From NCBI GenBank assembly GCA_964517495.1, contig CAZFER010000018.1, positions 24,593 to 88,592 on the forward strand: a stretch of DNA of 64,000 bases, read 5' to 3'. The stretch is from CAZFER01 sp964517495 (GTDB lineage Bacteria; Hinthialibacterota; Hinthialibacteria; Hinthialibacterales; Hinthialibacteraceae). Of the stretch, positions 17,222 to 25,277 are shown one piece after another (positions within the stretch are counted from its first letter, which is position 1; every line of letters begins with the position of its first letter). Under the pieces are notes generated by a model. It ran no database searches. It was not told the DNA's origin and saw nothing but the letters and a program-made list of their open reading frames with translations. A program made the translations under genes and the position numbers.

Positions 17222-17761
17222 TTATGCCGTTTTTGATGCATTCCTGAATTGAATGATTGATTTGGTTTGACGTAAAAACTCAGCTGGCCGAACGATTTTG
17301 ATCCCCTCATAATTCTTAAGTTTCAGCAAGTGATTGTCCAGGGTAACCAAAAAATCCACATTGCCTCCCACGGCGCAGGCTAAAAACTTAATATCATCCG
17401 GATCTTCGATATTTGCAACCACATTAGGTGGTTTTACCACTTTTTCGGTGTGTTTATTGGTTTTAAGGGTATTCATAAAACGCTGTGCTTTTTGTCGAAT
17501 GGGTGGAATTTTTAGTAAAATATGGCGATATTCACGTTCGACCGGTGCGCTATAAAAGAATCGGCATTGGCCATCATGCCATGCCTGAAGGATTTTCTTT
17601 GATCGTCCACCAAACATAGCGGCTGTGATGGCACAGGTATCCATCACCACGTTTACGGGTTCCCAATACGTATTTTTTGCGCCTGAGTTCGGTTTATCCG
17701 ATTGAGTCGGTTTGAACCAATCCCGGGCGAAGCGCAGCCATGTCAACCACTTCATCTCCAA
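17222..17761 (-). CDS. PIN-domain protein (VapC-like RNase)
   Basis: A protein of up to 179 residues. After a basic/aromatic N-terminal extension (MKWLTWLRFARDWF) comes a PIN domain beginning VNVVMDTCAITAAMFGG, with the first catalytic aspartate, then EYRHILLKI and the acidic pair in DPDDIKFLACAVGGNVDFLV followed by TLDNHLL. This matches the COG1569/PIN_3 group. The gene overlaps the flavin reductase by 68 bases. A TTG at 17761 gives the longest form and an ATG at 17755 is equally possible. Because only the extension overlaps, a later start near the PIN domain is also possible. No antitoxin lies beside it, so it may be a stand-alone RNase rather than a toxin. Confidence 0.8.
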   Translation of the reverse strand: MEMKWLTWLRFARDWFKPTQSDKPNSGAKNTYWEPVNVVMDTCAITAAMFGGRSKKILQAWHDGQCRFFYSAPVEREYRHILLKIPPIRQKAQRFMNTLKTNKHTEKVVKPPNVVANIEDPDDIKFLACAVGGNVDFLVTLDNHLLKLKNYEGIKIVRPAEFLRQTKSIIQFRNASKTA

Positions 17762-18269
17762 GGCGGTATTTCATTCCTCCTTCATGGTGGATTAATCGAA
17801 TTGATGGATGCCATCCTTTATCATAATAGACCGAATCGGCGGATAAAGTTAACACTTCAGCGGTAATAAAAGGCCTGTTTCCCGTGCGTATAATATCGCG
17901 GACACGACACTCGATATTTGCCACGCAGTTATTGAGCATCAAGGGGCTGGCAGACACCCCCCGGGAGGTGGATAAATTCAAATGCAATATTTTATCCATC
18001 CATTTTCCTGTATTCATCCCGCAAAAATGAACCACTTTCAGCATGGAATCGTCTGGAATACCTAGAATGAAATCACCGGATTGCCGAACGTAATGATAGG
18101 TGGTTGAACTTGGTTTGAGCGATATTCCAATCATGGGGGGATCAATACTGATGGGTAAATACCATGTAAGAGGAGAAAGCGTATTTGATCGGCCCACCCG
18201 TGAGGAGATCAGCAAAACGGGATGAGATGCTATTAGTTTGGAAAATTCTTTGTTCGGCAAAATGGCCAT
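17694..18269 (-). CDS. Flavin reductase-like FMN-binding protein
   Basis: A 191-residue protein of the flavin reductase-like (FMN-binding split barrel) family. Visible signatures are HPVLLISSRVGRSNTLSPL near residue 15, PPMIGISLKPSSTTYHYVRQ near residue 45, GDFILGIPDD and the C-terminal strand GNRPFITAEV. Members reduce free flavin with NAD(P)H or bind FMN tightly in other redox roles. It heads a minus-strand operon with the PIN, dGTPase and membrane protein genes. Its 3' end overlaps the PIN gene by 68 bases. The 5' side is a long AT-rich gap that should contain the promoter. Confidence 0.88.
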   Translation of the reverse strand: MAILPNKEFSKLIASHPVLLISSRVGRSNTLSPLTWYLPISIDPPMIGISLKPSSTTYHYVRQSGDFILGIPDDSMLKVVHFCGMNTGKWMDKILHLNLSTSRGVSASPLMLNNCVANIECRVRDIIRTGNRPFITAEVLTLSADSVYYDKGWHPSIRLIHHEGGMKYRLGDEVVDMAALRPGLVQTDSIG

Positions 18270-18757
18270 AACTTGCTTATTTTATTAAACCTTTTATTAA
18301 TTTTTTATCGAAATTCGCTCTCAGGCCATAATTTTTATTTACAAGAGTTGGCGTTTCTTCTCAATTATGATACGTTATCAAAAAAATTACACCCATTTAT
18401 TTTATTTGATCCAGCAAAAACTCTGGGGATCTGTTGGATTTTGAACAATTTATTTTAAAATAAGGAAATTAAACAAATAGATTCAAGAAAACATTCATTT
18501 CAAGGTCCAAATAAATACTATGGGCACATGACGTGTAACTGTTGCTTTTCCGCTAAACCTTCATTACAATCGTTTTGCCCTTTGTTCAAACTCGATGTTT
18601 CTCGAGTGGTGTGTAAGTGTTGTGTTGTACGATTTTTGAAGGGTGAATTGGATTTTGGGAATTATAACCAAAGTTGAGGACGACAGGCATTGATTGTTTG
18701 TTTTTTTAAGACAAAAAAATAAAACACCATAAAAGACCAGAAAATTGAGATGACATT
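18270..18757. other. AT-rich intergenic region between divergent operons
   Basis: These 488 bases separate the minus-strand flavin reductase operon from the plus-strand chaperone block. They are markedly AT-rich. Small open frames (such as 18273-18458) have no ribosome site or recognisable product. Promoters for both directions presumably lie here, but I could not assign a convincing -35/-10 pair. Confidence 0.6.
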
Positions 18758-20041
18758 GTGGAAACTCAGAATGTAACGTTAACCCGTTCGCCTTATGAAA
18801 TCCTGAAAATATCACGTTGGGCGAGTGATGAAGATGTGAAAGCGCAATATTTTCATCTGGTTAAACAGTATAATCCCGAATATTTTCCAGATGAATTTAT
18901 CGAGATCCGTACGGCTTATGATATTTTAAAGCAGCCTGCAACCCGTGCCCGTAACGATGTGGAACTGTTTGCCCCACCACCTGAATATTACTATTCAGAA
19001 TACCCTAATATAGCACAACACCCCCTTTCGCTATTTAAACTTAATCAAGAAATGAAAACCTCGTGTGGGGATACACCGGTGGAGCAACTGGAAGGTGAAC
19101 AACGAGACCGGGCTATTACGCTGTTAAAAGGGATGTCTCTGTATCATATTTTTCATGATCATAAGGAAGAGGCCCGGCAAATATGGGAACGGTTGCTGAA
19201 ATTAAACCCTGAAGACGAAGAAACCCAACGCAATTTAGCGTTTTTAACCTGGAACAATGCTTACGAAGCGGCCTCTCAAGGTAATTTTAATGAAGCGGAA
19301 GAGATTTTTCTCTCTTTACCGGAGCAAGGGATTGAGCATGGTATAATTTATCAAAATCTGGCTTTGGCACGTGAACGTCAAGGAAAAAAAGAGGAAGCGG
19401 AACAGGCATGGCAGCAGGCTTTAAAATGTTACAACAAAGAACTCAAAGATGATCCAAGCGATGAATATCTAAAAGCGCTGGTGGTAGCCATTCATAAATA
19501 CACGGGGGGGAAATTTATCGAAGGGGGGAATACGGAAACCTCTACGGGTGGAAGTGCCCCTGGTTCAGCCAAAGAACTTGGTTATGCATGTATTCAGAAA
19601 GGGAACTGGCGGCAGGCGGTAGAGGCGTTGGAACAAGCTCTTCGCGAGAATCAGGATGACGTCGATGTGTTGTGCCAGCTGGGATGGGCGTACTTAAACA
19701 CCAATCTCCACAACAAAGCGTTTCATATGTGGAACCTGGCGATGAAAAAAGCCCCAGGGAAGCGGCAAGTCATTGATCATCTGGTTCGAGGTTATACAAT
19801 TTTTGGTAAACGATTAAAAGAACAGCGTATTTTCAACCAGGCATTGGTCCAGTTTAAAAATGCGATTAAGTTTGAACCGGATAATGTCGAATTACGGCTT
19901 CAATTGGCCGATACTTATTTTCAAATGCGTAATTTTTCAGCCGCGGCGCAGGAATATCAGCGTATTTTAAATGATGAACCAAGGAACAAAGTGGCCAAGC
20001 AAGGGTTGCGGGAATCCAAACGACTGGGAGGTTTGCGATGA
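18758..20041 (+). CDS. Degenerate J-domain / TPR protein
   Basis: A 427-residue protein. Residues about 8-65 form a J-domain (SPYEILKISRWASDEDVKAQ, FIEIRTAYDILKQP). The catalytic HPD tripeptide that stimulates DnaK is replaced by NPE (LVKQYNPEYF). The rest is built of tetratricopeptide repeats, in two blocks (about 105-225 and 265-420), with a Gly/Ser/Thr linker between (TETSTGGSAPGS). The start is GTG at 18758. Its stop overlaps the grpE start by 4 bases (ATGA), and dnaK follows, so this is the lead gene of a chaperone operon. With the NPE loop it may act as a docking scaffold rather than a classic co-chaperone. Confidence 0.85.
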   Translation: METQNVTLTRSPYEILKISRWASDEDVKAQYFHLVKQYNPEYFPDEFIEIRTAYDILKQPATRARNDVELFAPPPEYYYSEYPNIAQHPLSLFKLNQEMKTSCGDTPVEQLEGEQRDRAITLLKGMSLYHIFHDHKEEARQIWERLLKLNPEDEETQRNLAFLTWNNAYEAASQGNFNEAEEIFLSLPEQGIEHGIIYQNLALARERQGKKEEAEQAWQQALKCYNKELKDDPSDEYLKALVVAIHKYTGGKFIEGGNTETSTGGSAPGSAKELGYACIQKGNWRQAVEALEQALRENQDDVDVLCQLGWAYLNTNLHNKAFHMWNLAMKKAPGKRQVIDHLVRGYTIFGKRLKEQRIFNQALVQFKNAIKFEPDNVELRLQLADTYFQMRNFSAAAQEYQRILNDEPRNKVAKQGLRESKRLGGLR

Positions 20042-20586
20042 GAGGTTGGCGGAAAGAGTCTGTCGACCCGAAAGAGGTTTTTCCAATCGAAAACCTTCCT
20101 ATAGAAACATTTGGCGATAGACAAAGTGATGCGTTAGCGTTGTTGTACCACCGGTACAACAAAGAGCGTGATGATTCCAAACCCTCCAGACCACCGGTTC
20201 TGTCGGTGGATAAGCGGAAAGAAGACTTTTTCCGTCGTATCCTTCCAATCCTCGACGGTTTCGATAATATATTTCGTTATGTAGATAATTCCAATTTGCA
20301 AGGAGATGAAACAGTTTCAAATTGGTTAAAGACGCTGGAATCCTTGTACCGACGCCTTCAGTCTGCTCTAGAAAAAGAAGGTTTGACTGCGATAGAATCT
20401 GAAGGGATGTTGTTGGATCTATCTCTTCATGAAGTGGTTGATACCCGAGAAGACCCCGGTGTGAAGCCCAACACCATCGTGGAAGAAGTGGTGAAGGGGT
20501 ACCGCTATGGTAAACGTGTATTGAGGGATGCAAAAGTTATCGTTTCCAAACGGTCATCGACTGAGAGGGAAAAAATTAGCGAGTAA
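20038..20586 (+). CDS. grpE: GrpE nucleotide exchange factor
   Basis: A 182-residue GrpE, which releases ADP from DnaK. The long helix region is KRKEDFFRRILPILDGFDNI followed by NWLKTLESLYRRLQSAL. The C-terminal beta-wing has the family signature HEVVDTREDPGVKPNTIVEE then GYRYGKRVLRDAKVIVSK. The N-terminal 55 residues are variable, as is normal. It overlaps the J/TPR gene by 4 bases and precedes dnaK by about 126 bases. It is a typical exchange factor for the DnaK encoded next to it. Confidence 0.92.
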   Translation: MRGWRKESVDPKEVFPIENLPIETFGDRQSDALALLYHRYNKERDDSKPSRPPVLSVDKRKEDFFRRILPILDGFDNIFRYVDNSNLQGDETVSNWLKTLESLYRRLQSALEKEGLTAIESEGMLLDLSLHEVVDTREDPGVKPNTIVEEVVKGYRYGKRVLRDAKVIVSKRSSTEREKISE

Positions 20587-20643
20587 TTATATTGTTTAAT
20601 GTAAAATATATTATTAAATTGACCTTCACATCATCCTGTCGTG

Positions 20644-20659
20644 ATCGTTCTGATACGAT
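20644..20659. promoter_or_regulatory. Short inverted repeat in grpE-dnaK gap
   Basis: ATCGT-TCTGAT-ACGAT lies about 55 bases before the dnaK start, downstream of a TTGACC (20619-20624) that could be a -35 element. It is not a CIRCE (HrcA) site, and no good -10 follows. It may be an operator or chance. Confidence 0.25.
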
Positions 20660-20712
20660 GGTATTACGTTTAAATGTTAAGGTTGATTTGGAGTCGTAGG
20701 AGCTGATATCCC

Positions 20713-22467
20713 ATGTCACGAATTTTGGGCATAGACCTTGGAACAACCAATTCTGTTGTAGCCATTATGGATGGGGAAAAACCCGTCATTATCCCCAATG
20801 AATTAGGGGATCGTATAACACCTTCCGTGGTTTACTTTGACGAAGAAGGTTCTGTTTTGGTCGGAAAAAAAGCCCGCCGGGCCGCCGGTTTGAATCCCAA
20901 CCGTTCAGTTTATTCAATCAAACGGCATATGGGAACTGGTTACCGGGTGGAAATTGACGACAAAAACTTTACACCGCAAGAAATCTCCGCAGCGATTTTG
21001 CAGAAAATGAAATTTGATGCGGAACAATACTTGGGTGAGGAATGTCCCCAAGCGGTTATAACTGTACCGGCTTACTTTACAGATGCTCAGCGGCAGGCCA
21101 CCCGTGATGCTGGGCAGATCGCTGGTTTCCATGTTCGCCGCATCATTGATGAACCGACAGCCGCCGCCATTTCATATGGTTTGGATAAGGAAAACGATCA
21201 AATCCTTATGGTATATGACTTGGGGGGTGGAACGTTTGACGTTTCCATTATCGAGATGGTCGAAGGGGTTTTTCAGGTTCTGTCTATCAAAGGCAATAAT
21301 CACCTCGGTGGTGATGATTTTGATAAACGCATTGTTGATTATCTTTTGGATCGTTTTAAGGAGAATGAGGGGATTGATCTATCGGACGATCCGAAGGCAC
21401 TTTTCCGCCTGCGCGAGGCGGCCCAGGAAGCCAAGATTGAGTTGTCAGGCGTCAAGAAAACTCAGATCATCGTGGAAGCGATCGCCATGACTCAAAAAGG
21501 GCCGATCACCCTTGAAGAGGAATTAACCCGAGCGACATTTGAAAGTTTGATCCACGATTTGATCGATATGACGGTTGAACCGTCAAAAGAAGCGATTCAG
21601 GATGCGGGACTTACTCCGGACGATATTTCCAATGTCTTGCTGGTTGGTGGAAGTACGCGTATTCCTGCCGTTCAGCAGTTGGTTCATAAACTGGTGGCAA
21701 AAGATCCACGCAAAGACGTGAGCCCTGATGAATGTGTGGCATTAGGAGCCGCCATTCAGGCATCTATCCTGGCACCATTGGATGAAGAACTTGAAGAAAC
21801 CGCTGCGGATCAAGTGAGTAAAGAAGGGCCGGTTATTGTTCACTTGACGCCATTTTCATTGGGTGTTGGTTTGGCCGATGACCGGTATGGGGTATTGATT
21901 GAGCGCAATTCAACGTACCCCACCGAGGCGCGTGATTTGTTTACCACCACCCGGGATTTCCAATCTGCGATTAGTTTTCCCATTTACGAAGGCGAGGAGA
22001 TGGTGGCTTCAGCGAACACGTTTCTGGATATGTTGCGCATTGAGGGAATTCCACCTGCTCCGCGAGGGGTGCCGCGTATCGAAGTGACATTTCGTTTGAA
22101 TCAGGACCGTATCTTGGAAGCGACGGCAAAGGATTTGACAACGGATCAGGAAGTGAGTATTACGGTGGTTGCCACCGATAACCGCTTGTCGGATGAAGAG
22201 GTCAAGCATTTAACGCAAGAGGCTCAGGAACGGGTAGCCAATATGTTGCAGCAGCGTAAAGAAGAAAGCATGACCAATGAAGTGGATTCACTGCTTTTCA
22301 AAGCACGGCGTATTTTTGCCGAATCCGATGATCCGATGGCGGATGAGGCCATGCGTGTGATGGATGAGTTGGAGAATGCCCGTGAACAGAATGATCGAGA
22401 ATCCCTGGAAGACAAAATGGGGCAGCTCAACGACATGTTAACTCGCTATGAAACGGCGGATTACTAA
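20713..22467 (+). CDS. dnaK: Hsp70-type chaperone DnaK, short form
   Basis: A 584-residue Hsp70. The ATPase domain is complete: GIDLGTTNSVVAIMDG, VITVPAYFTDAQRQAT, YDLGGGTFDVSII and VGGSTRIPAVQ. The linker and substrate domain follow (HLTPFSLGVGLADDRYGVLI; PPAPRGVPRIEVTF), then a short lid ending YETADY. It lacks the Gly-rich EVEE-like tail and about 50 residues of the lid compared with the usual 630-640, and the VIPRNTTIP loop reads LIERNSTYP. It is preceded by grpE and a degenerate J-domain protein, and a canonical dnaJ sits about 39 kb away. A hairpin terminator follows. It could be a specialised paralogue or the organism's main DnaK. That cannot be decided here. Confidence 0.93.
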   Translation: MSRILGIDLGTTNSVVAIMDGEKPVIIPNELGDRITPSVVYFDEEGSVLVGKKARRAAGLNPNRSVYSIKRHMGTGYRVEIDDKNFTPQEISAAILQKMKFDAEQYLGEECPQAVITVPAYFTDAQRQATRDAGQIAGFHVRRIIDEPTAAAISYGLDKENDQILMVYDLGGGTFDVSIIEMVEGVFQVLSIKGNNHLGGDDFDKRIVDYLLDRFKENEGIDLSDDPKALFRLREAAQEAKIELSGVKKTQIIVEAIAMTQKGPITLEEELTRATFESLIHDLIDMTVEPSKEAIQDAGLTPDDISNVLLVGGSTRIPAVQQLVHKLVAKDPRKDVSPDECVALGAAIQASILAPLDEELEETAADQVSKEGPVIVHLTPFSLGVGLADDRYGVLIERNSTYPTEARDLFTTTRDFQSAISFPIYEGEEMVASANTFLDMLRIEGIPPAPRGVPRIEVTFRLNQDRILEATAKDLTTDQEVSITVVATDNRLSDEEVKHLTQEAQERVANMLQQRKEESMTNEVDSLLFKARRIFAESDDPMADEAMRVMDELENAREQNDRESLEDKMGQLNDMLTRYETADY

Positions 22468-22515
22468 CAGCCTGACAAATTCAAACGATTGGTTTATAAT
22501 AAAGGTTATTATGAT

Positions 22516-22546
22516 GAAGACGGCCAAATGGCCGTCTTCTCTTTAT
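22516..22546 (+). terminator. Rho-independent terminator after dnaK
   Basis: GAAGACGGCC (22516-22525), loop AAAT, GGCCGTCTTC (22530-22539) make a perfect 10-bp stem followed by TCTTTAT. It lies 49 bases after the dnaK stop and separates dnaK from the zinc-ribbon gene. Confidence 0.85.
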
Positions 22547-22755
22547 AAGGTAAGGATTTTTAAAAGAAAAAACTAAATGCAATATCGTTGATGTTGATTT
22601 TATAACTCCGAATGTATCCAGTTCGTATTATATATAGAGAGTCGCTTGATTAACTATCAGCCATATATATTCTTTTTCTTATAGTGATTATGGCTTGAAA
22701 CAGATTTTAAACCCGGATTGTTTGATCCGGTTTTCGGAAAGAAGGGAGACAATCA

Positions 22756-24348
22756 ATGGATGCCATTATTTGTCCGGCATGTGGAGCGAGTAATCCGCTG
22801 GAAGCAGCGGTATGTGATAATTGCAATGAAGATTTAAACACCGTCAAAAGTGTGATTGATACCGCCAATGCTCATTACAATCAGGCGTTATCCTTATCCC
22901 ATGCGGGGAAACTGGATGAGGCCATCGGCCAGTTGGAAGCGGCATTAGCGCTTTCCGCCCAGAATCCACAATACCATAACTTATTGGGAACCATTTATGC
23001 CCAAAAAGGTTTGTATAGCGAAGCCATTCGAGCCTGGGAGCGGTGTATCGAACTGAATCCCGAAACAGAAAAAGCCTACCACAATATTGAAAAAGCCCAG
23101 GATATGGAAGAAGATGCGGCAGAAGAACAGCGCAAACGGCCTTTCCTGTTGACCTCAATTGCAGCTTGTATTTTAGCCGTATTTCTCTTGTTTACGACCG
23201 CTTATTTCGGTGTGCGTTCGTATTTCAAGAGCCAATCCATTACAAGTTTGAACAATCAAATCAAAAATAAAGATATTGAAATCGCCACCTGGAAAACCCA
23301 ATTTGAAGCCATTGAAAAGAAATTTCCTCAGGAAGGAATCGATGGACTGCTGAAGAAAATATCCGACTTGCAAGGATTGGCGGACGCTCGGCAGGAACAG
23401 TTGCAGCAAGCCAATAAACAATGGCAAGCCAATTTGCAAAACCGGAATACGGAAATTAATAATTTGACAAATCAAATTACAGAGCTTCAGCGGGAAAATA
23501 AACAGTTAAAAACGGAAAATCAAAACATCAACCAACTGCAAGCCATAATCAATACCCATAAAGCGGAAATTGACAAATTAAAACAAACGATCGAACAAAA
23601 AGATATCGCCATTAATGATGCTAAATCAGAGGCGGAATCGTATCGAATCGAACTTGCCACCGCTGAACGGACTATCCAAACGCTGAAACAGGAACGCGAA
23701 CGCACCATCGAAAACATGCGTGCCACCCATGACAAGATTGTGGAAGGCTTGCGTCAAACCATCCGTGACTTGAGGGATGAGGTCGCCCAAAAGGAAAGGC
23801 GAATTGCAGACCTGCAGTTTGCCGATCAGGTATTAAAGCAAGCGGTGGAGAACTATGGAAATAACGATTTCGAAATCGCACAGGCCCTTGTCAAAGATGC
23901 ACTGGAACGCACCCCCAATCATCAAACCGCGCTTTATCTCAATGAAAAGATACAGACGATTTTGAGCGATCCACTTGAGATGGAACTCCGGCGAAAAGCT
24001 CAATTTGAAAGCGAACGCAAACGGGCTGAGGAACGCAAAAACTTGATTAACGATAATCGGGAATTGGTCCAAACTCTGTTAAAAGAGGGGTCTTTTGATA
24101 AAGCCATTGAGATGGCCCAACGTACTTTAAATCTGATCCCGAAAGAGAGTGAGGAACGGGAGCCTTTTGTGCAGGTAATTGATCAAGCGTATGAAATGAA
24201 GCGGCAGTCGGTTACCATGTTGCTCGAAGCCAAGAGAAATATTAAAGAGGAGAATTATAAACAAGCGGAATCGATGCTTAAACAAATTTTAAGGCGTGAT
24301 CCTAAAAATCAGGAAGCCAAAAGTTTGATGGAGCAATTGGTTCAGTAA
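22756..24348 (+). CDS. Zinc-ribbon / TPR / coiled-coil membrane protein
   Basis: A 530-residue protein. Residues 6-23 are a zinc ribbon (CPACG ... CDNC). Residues about 35-115 are TPR repeats (AHYNQALSLSHAGKLDEAIG; AIRAWERCIELNP). One membrane span lies at about 130-160 (LLTSIAACILAVFLLFTTAY). A long coiled coil follows at about 165-360, rich in Glu/Lys/Gln, and a second TPR-like region fills 365-530 (FDKAIEMAQRTLNLIP). The topology suggests cytoplasmic zinc-ribbon/TPR and a periplasmic coiled coil, or the reverse. The function is unknown. It is a scaffold by architecture. Together with the upstream TPR/J-domain gene it gives this block a strong TPR theme. Terminators flank it on both sides. 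Confidence 0.75.
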   Translation: MDAIICPACGASNPLEAAVCDNCNEDLNTVKSVIDTANAHYNQALSLSHAGKLDEAIGQLEAALALSAQNPQYHNLLGTIYAQKGLYSEAIRAWERCIELNPETEKAYHNIEKAQDMEEDAAEEQRKRPFLLTSIAACILAVFLLFTTAYFGVRSYFKSQSITSLNNQIKNKDIEIATWKTQFEAIEKKFPQEGIDGLLKKISDLQGLADARQEQLQQANKQWQANLQNRNTEINNLTNQITELQRENKQLKTENQNINQLQAIINTHKAEIDKLKQTIEQKDIAINDAKSEAESYRIELATAERTIQTLKQERERTIENMRATHDKIVEGLRQTIRDLRDEVAQKERRIADLQFADQVLKQAVENYGNNDFEIAQALVKDALERTPNHQTALYLNEKIQTILSDPLEMELRRKAQFESERKRAEERKNLINDNRELVQTLLKEGSFDKAIEMAQRTLNLIPKESEEREPFVQVIDQAYEMKRQSVTMLLEAKRNIKEENYKQAESMLKQILRRDPKNQEAKSLMEQLVQ

Positions 24349-24370
24349 CTGAGGATGTGATTTCAATAAA

Positions 24371-24416
24371 AAAGCCGGAATTGAAGCAAGCGAACCAATT
24401 CCGGCTTTTCCTTTTT
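24371..24416. terminator. Bidirectional-looking terminator after zinc-ribbon gene
   Basis: AAAGCCGGAATTG (24371-24383) and CAATTCCGGCTTT (24396-24408) form a perfect 13-bp stem with a 12-base loop, preceded by an A run and followed by TCCTTTTTAT. It is the strongest terminator in the window. Confidence 0.9.
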
Positions 24417-24479
24417 ATCTTGATGTGAAAATTGGATAAATCCATGATTTTGTTATACCATAAATGATACAAGGATAGA

Positions 24480-25277
24480 ATGGTAAAAAGGACTATGAAT
24501 CCAACAAGAATTCGTGATTTGCTTCAACGAGTGCAGGACAAGAGTATTGATATTGATCAGGCAATATCCGAATTAAAAGTATTGCCTTATGAAGATATTG
24601 GTATTGCCAATATCGATCATCACCGTTCGTTGCGCCAAGGGGTTCCCGAAGTGATTTTTTGCCAGGGGAAAACCACGGAAGATATTATTAATATTGTGCG
24701 TAATTTGCGTGAAAACGGTCATCCTGTTCTAGCAACCCGGGTTCACCCGGAGGGATTTGAAGAGGCCAAAAAGCGTTTTCCGGATGCCATTTTTCATGAG
24801 CGGGCGCGCTGTTTTACCCTGGGGCAGTCCTTTGAGGAAGAAGGAATAGGTGATGTACTCATTATTAGCGCGGGGACATCTGATTTACCCGTTGCTGAAG
24901 AAGCCTCTGTAACCGCTCGCTTTACGGGATCAGCAGTTACTCAATTGATTGATGTCGGGGTGGCAGGAATTCACCGATTGCTGGGCCGTTTGGAACGGAT
25001 TCGAGCGGCCAGAGCCATCGTGGTGGTAGCCGGGATGGAAGGTGCTTTGGCAAGTGTGGTGGGTGGTTTGGTTGATACGCCGGTTATTGCCGTCCCAACC
25101 AGTGTGGGGTACGGTGCCAGTTTCAATGGTATTGCTGCGCTGCTTACCATGTTAAACAGTTGCAGTGCCGGGGTGACTGTGGTAAATATCGATAACGGTT
25201 TCGGCGCCGGTTTTTCCGCCAGCCTGATCAATAAACGAATTTGCCAAAACCTCTCTCACCAGAAAGGAACCTCCTGA
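24480..25277 (+). CDS. larB: LarB-type nickel pincer cofactor biosynthesis protein
   Basis: A 265-residue protein of the LarB family (PurE-like carboxylase fold). LarB carboxylates and hydrolyses nicotinate adenine dinucleotide to make the pyridinium dicarboxylate for the nickel-pincer cofactor of lactate racemase-type enzymes. The N-terminal part (IRDLLQRVQDKSIDIDQAI) and the PurE-like core VLIISAGTSDLPVAEEA, VVVAGMEGALASVVGGL and VPTSVGYGASFNGIAAL are all present. Two close starts are possible (24480 and 24495), each with an AAGGA-like site. The stop overlaps the next start (TGATG). No larA, larC or larE gene is in view, so it is an orphan within this window. Confidence 0.9.
   Translation: MVKRTMNPTRIRDLLQRVQDKSIDIDQAISELKVLPYEDIGIANIDHHRSLRQGVPEVIFCQGKTTEDIINIVRNLRENGHPVLATRVHPEGFEEAKKRFPDAIFHERARCFTLGQSFEEEGIGDVLIISAGTSDLPVAEEASVTARFTGSAVTQLIDVGVAGIHRLLGRLERIRAARAIVVVAGMEGALASVVGGLVDTPVIAVPTSVGYGASFNGIAALLTMLNSCSAGVTVVNIDNGFGAGFSASLINKRICQNLSHQKGTS

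Noticed and set aside
18273..18458. 61-residue frame in the AT-rich gap
   Set aside because: No ribosome site, unusual composition and no recognisable product.
20590..20712. CIRCE (HrcA) operator before dnaK
   Set aside because: No TTAGCACTC-N9-GAGTGCTAA pattern is present. Only a 5-bp inverted repeat is seen.
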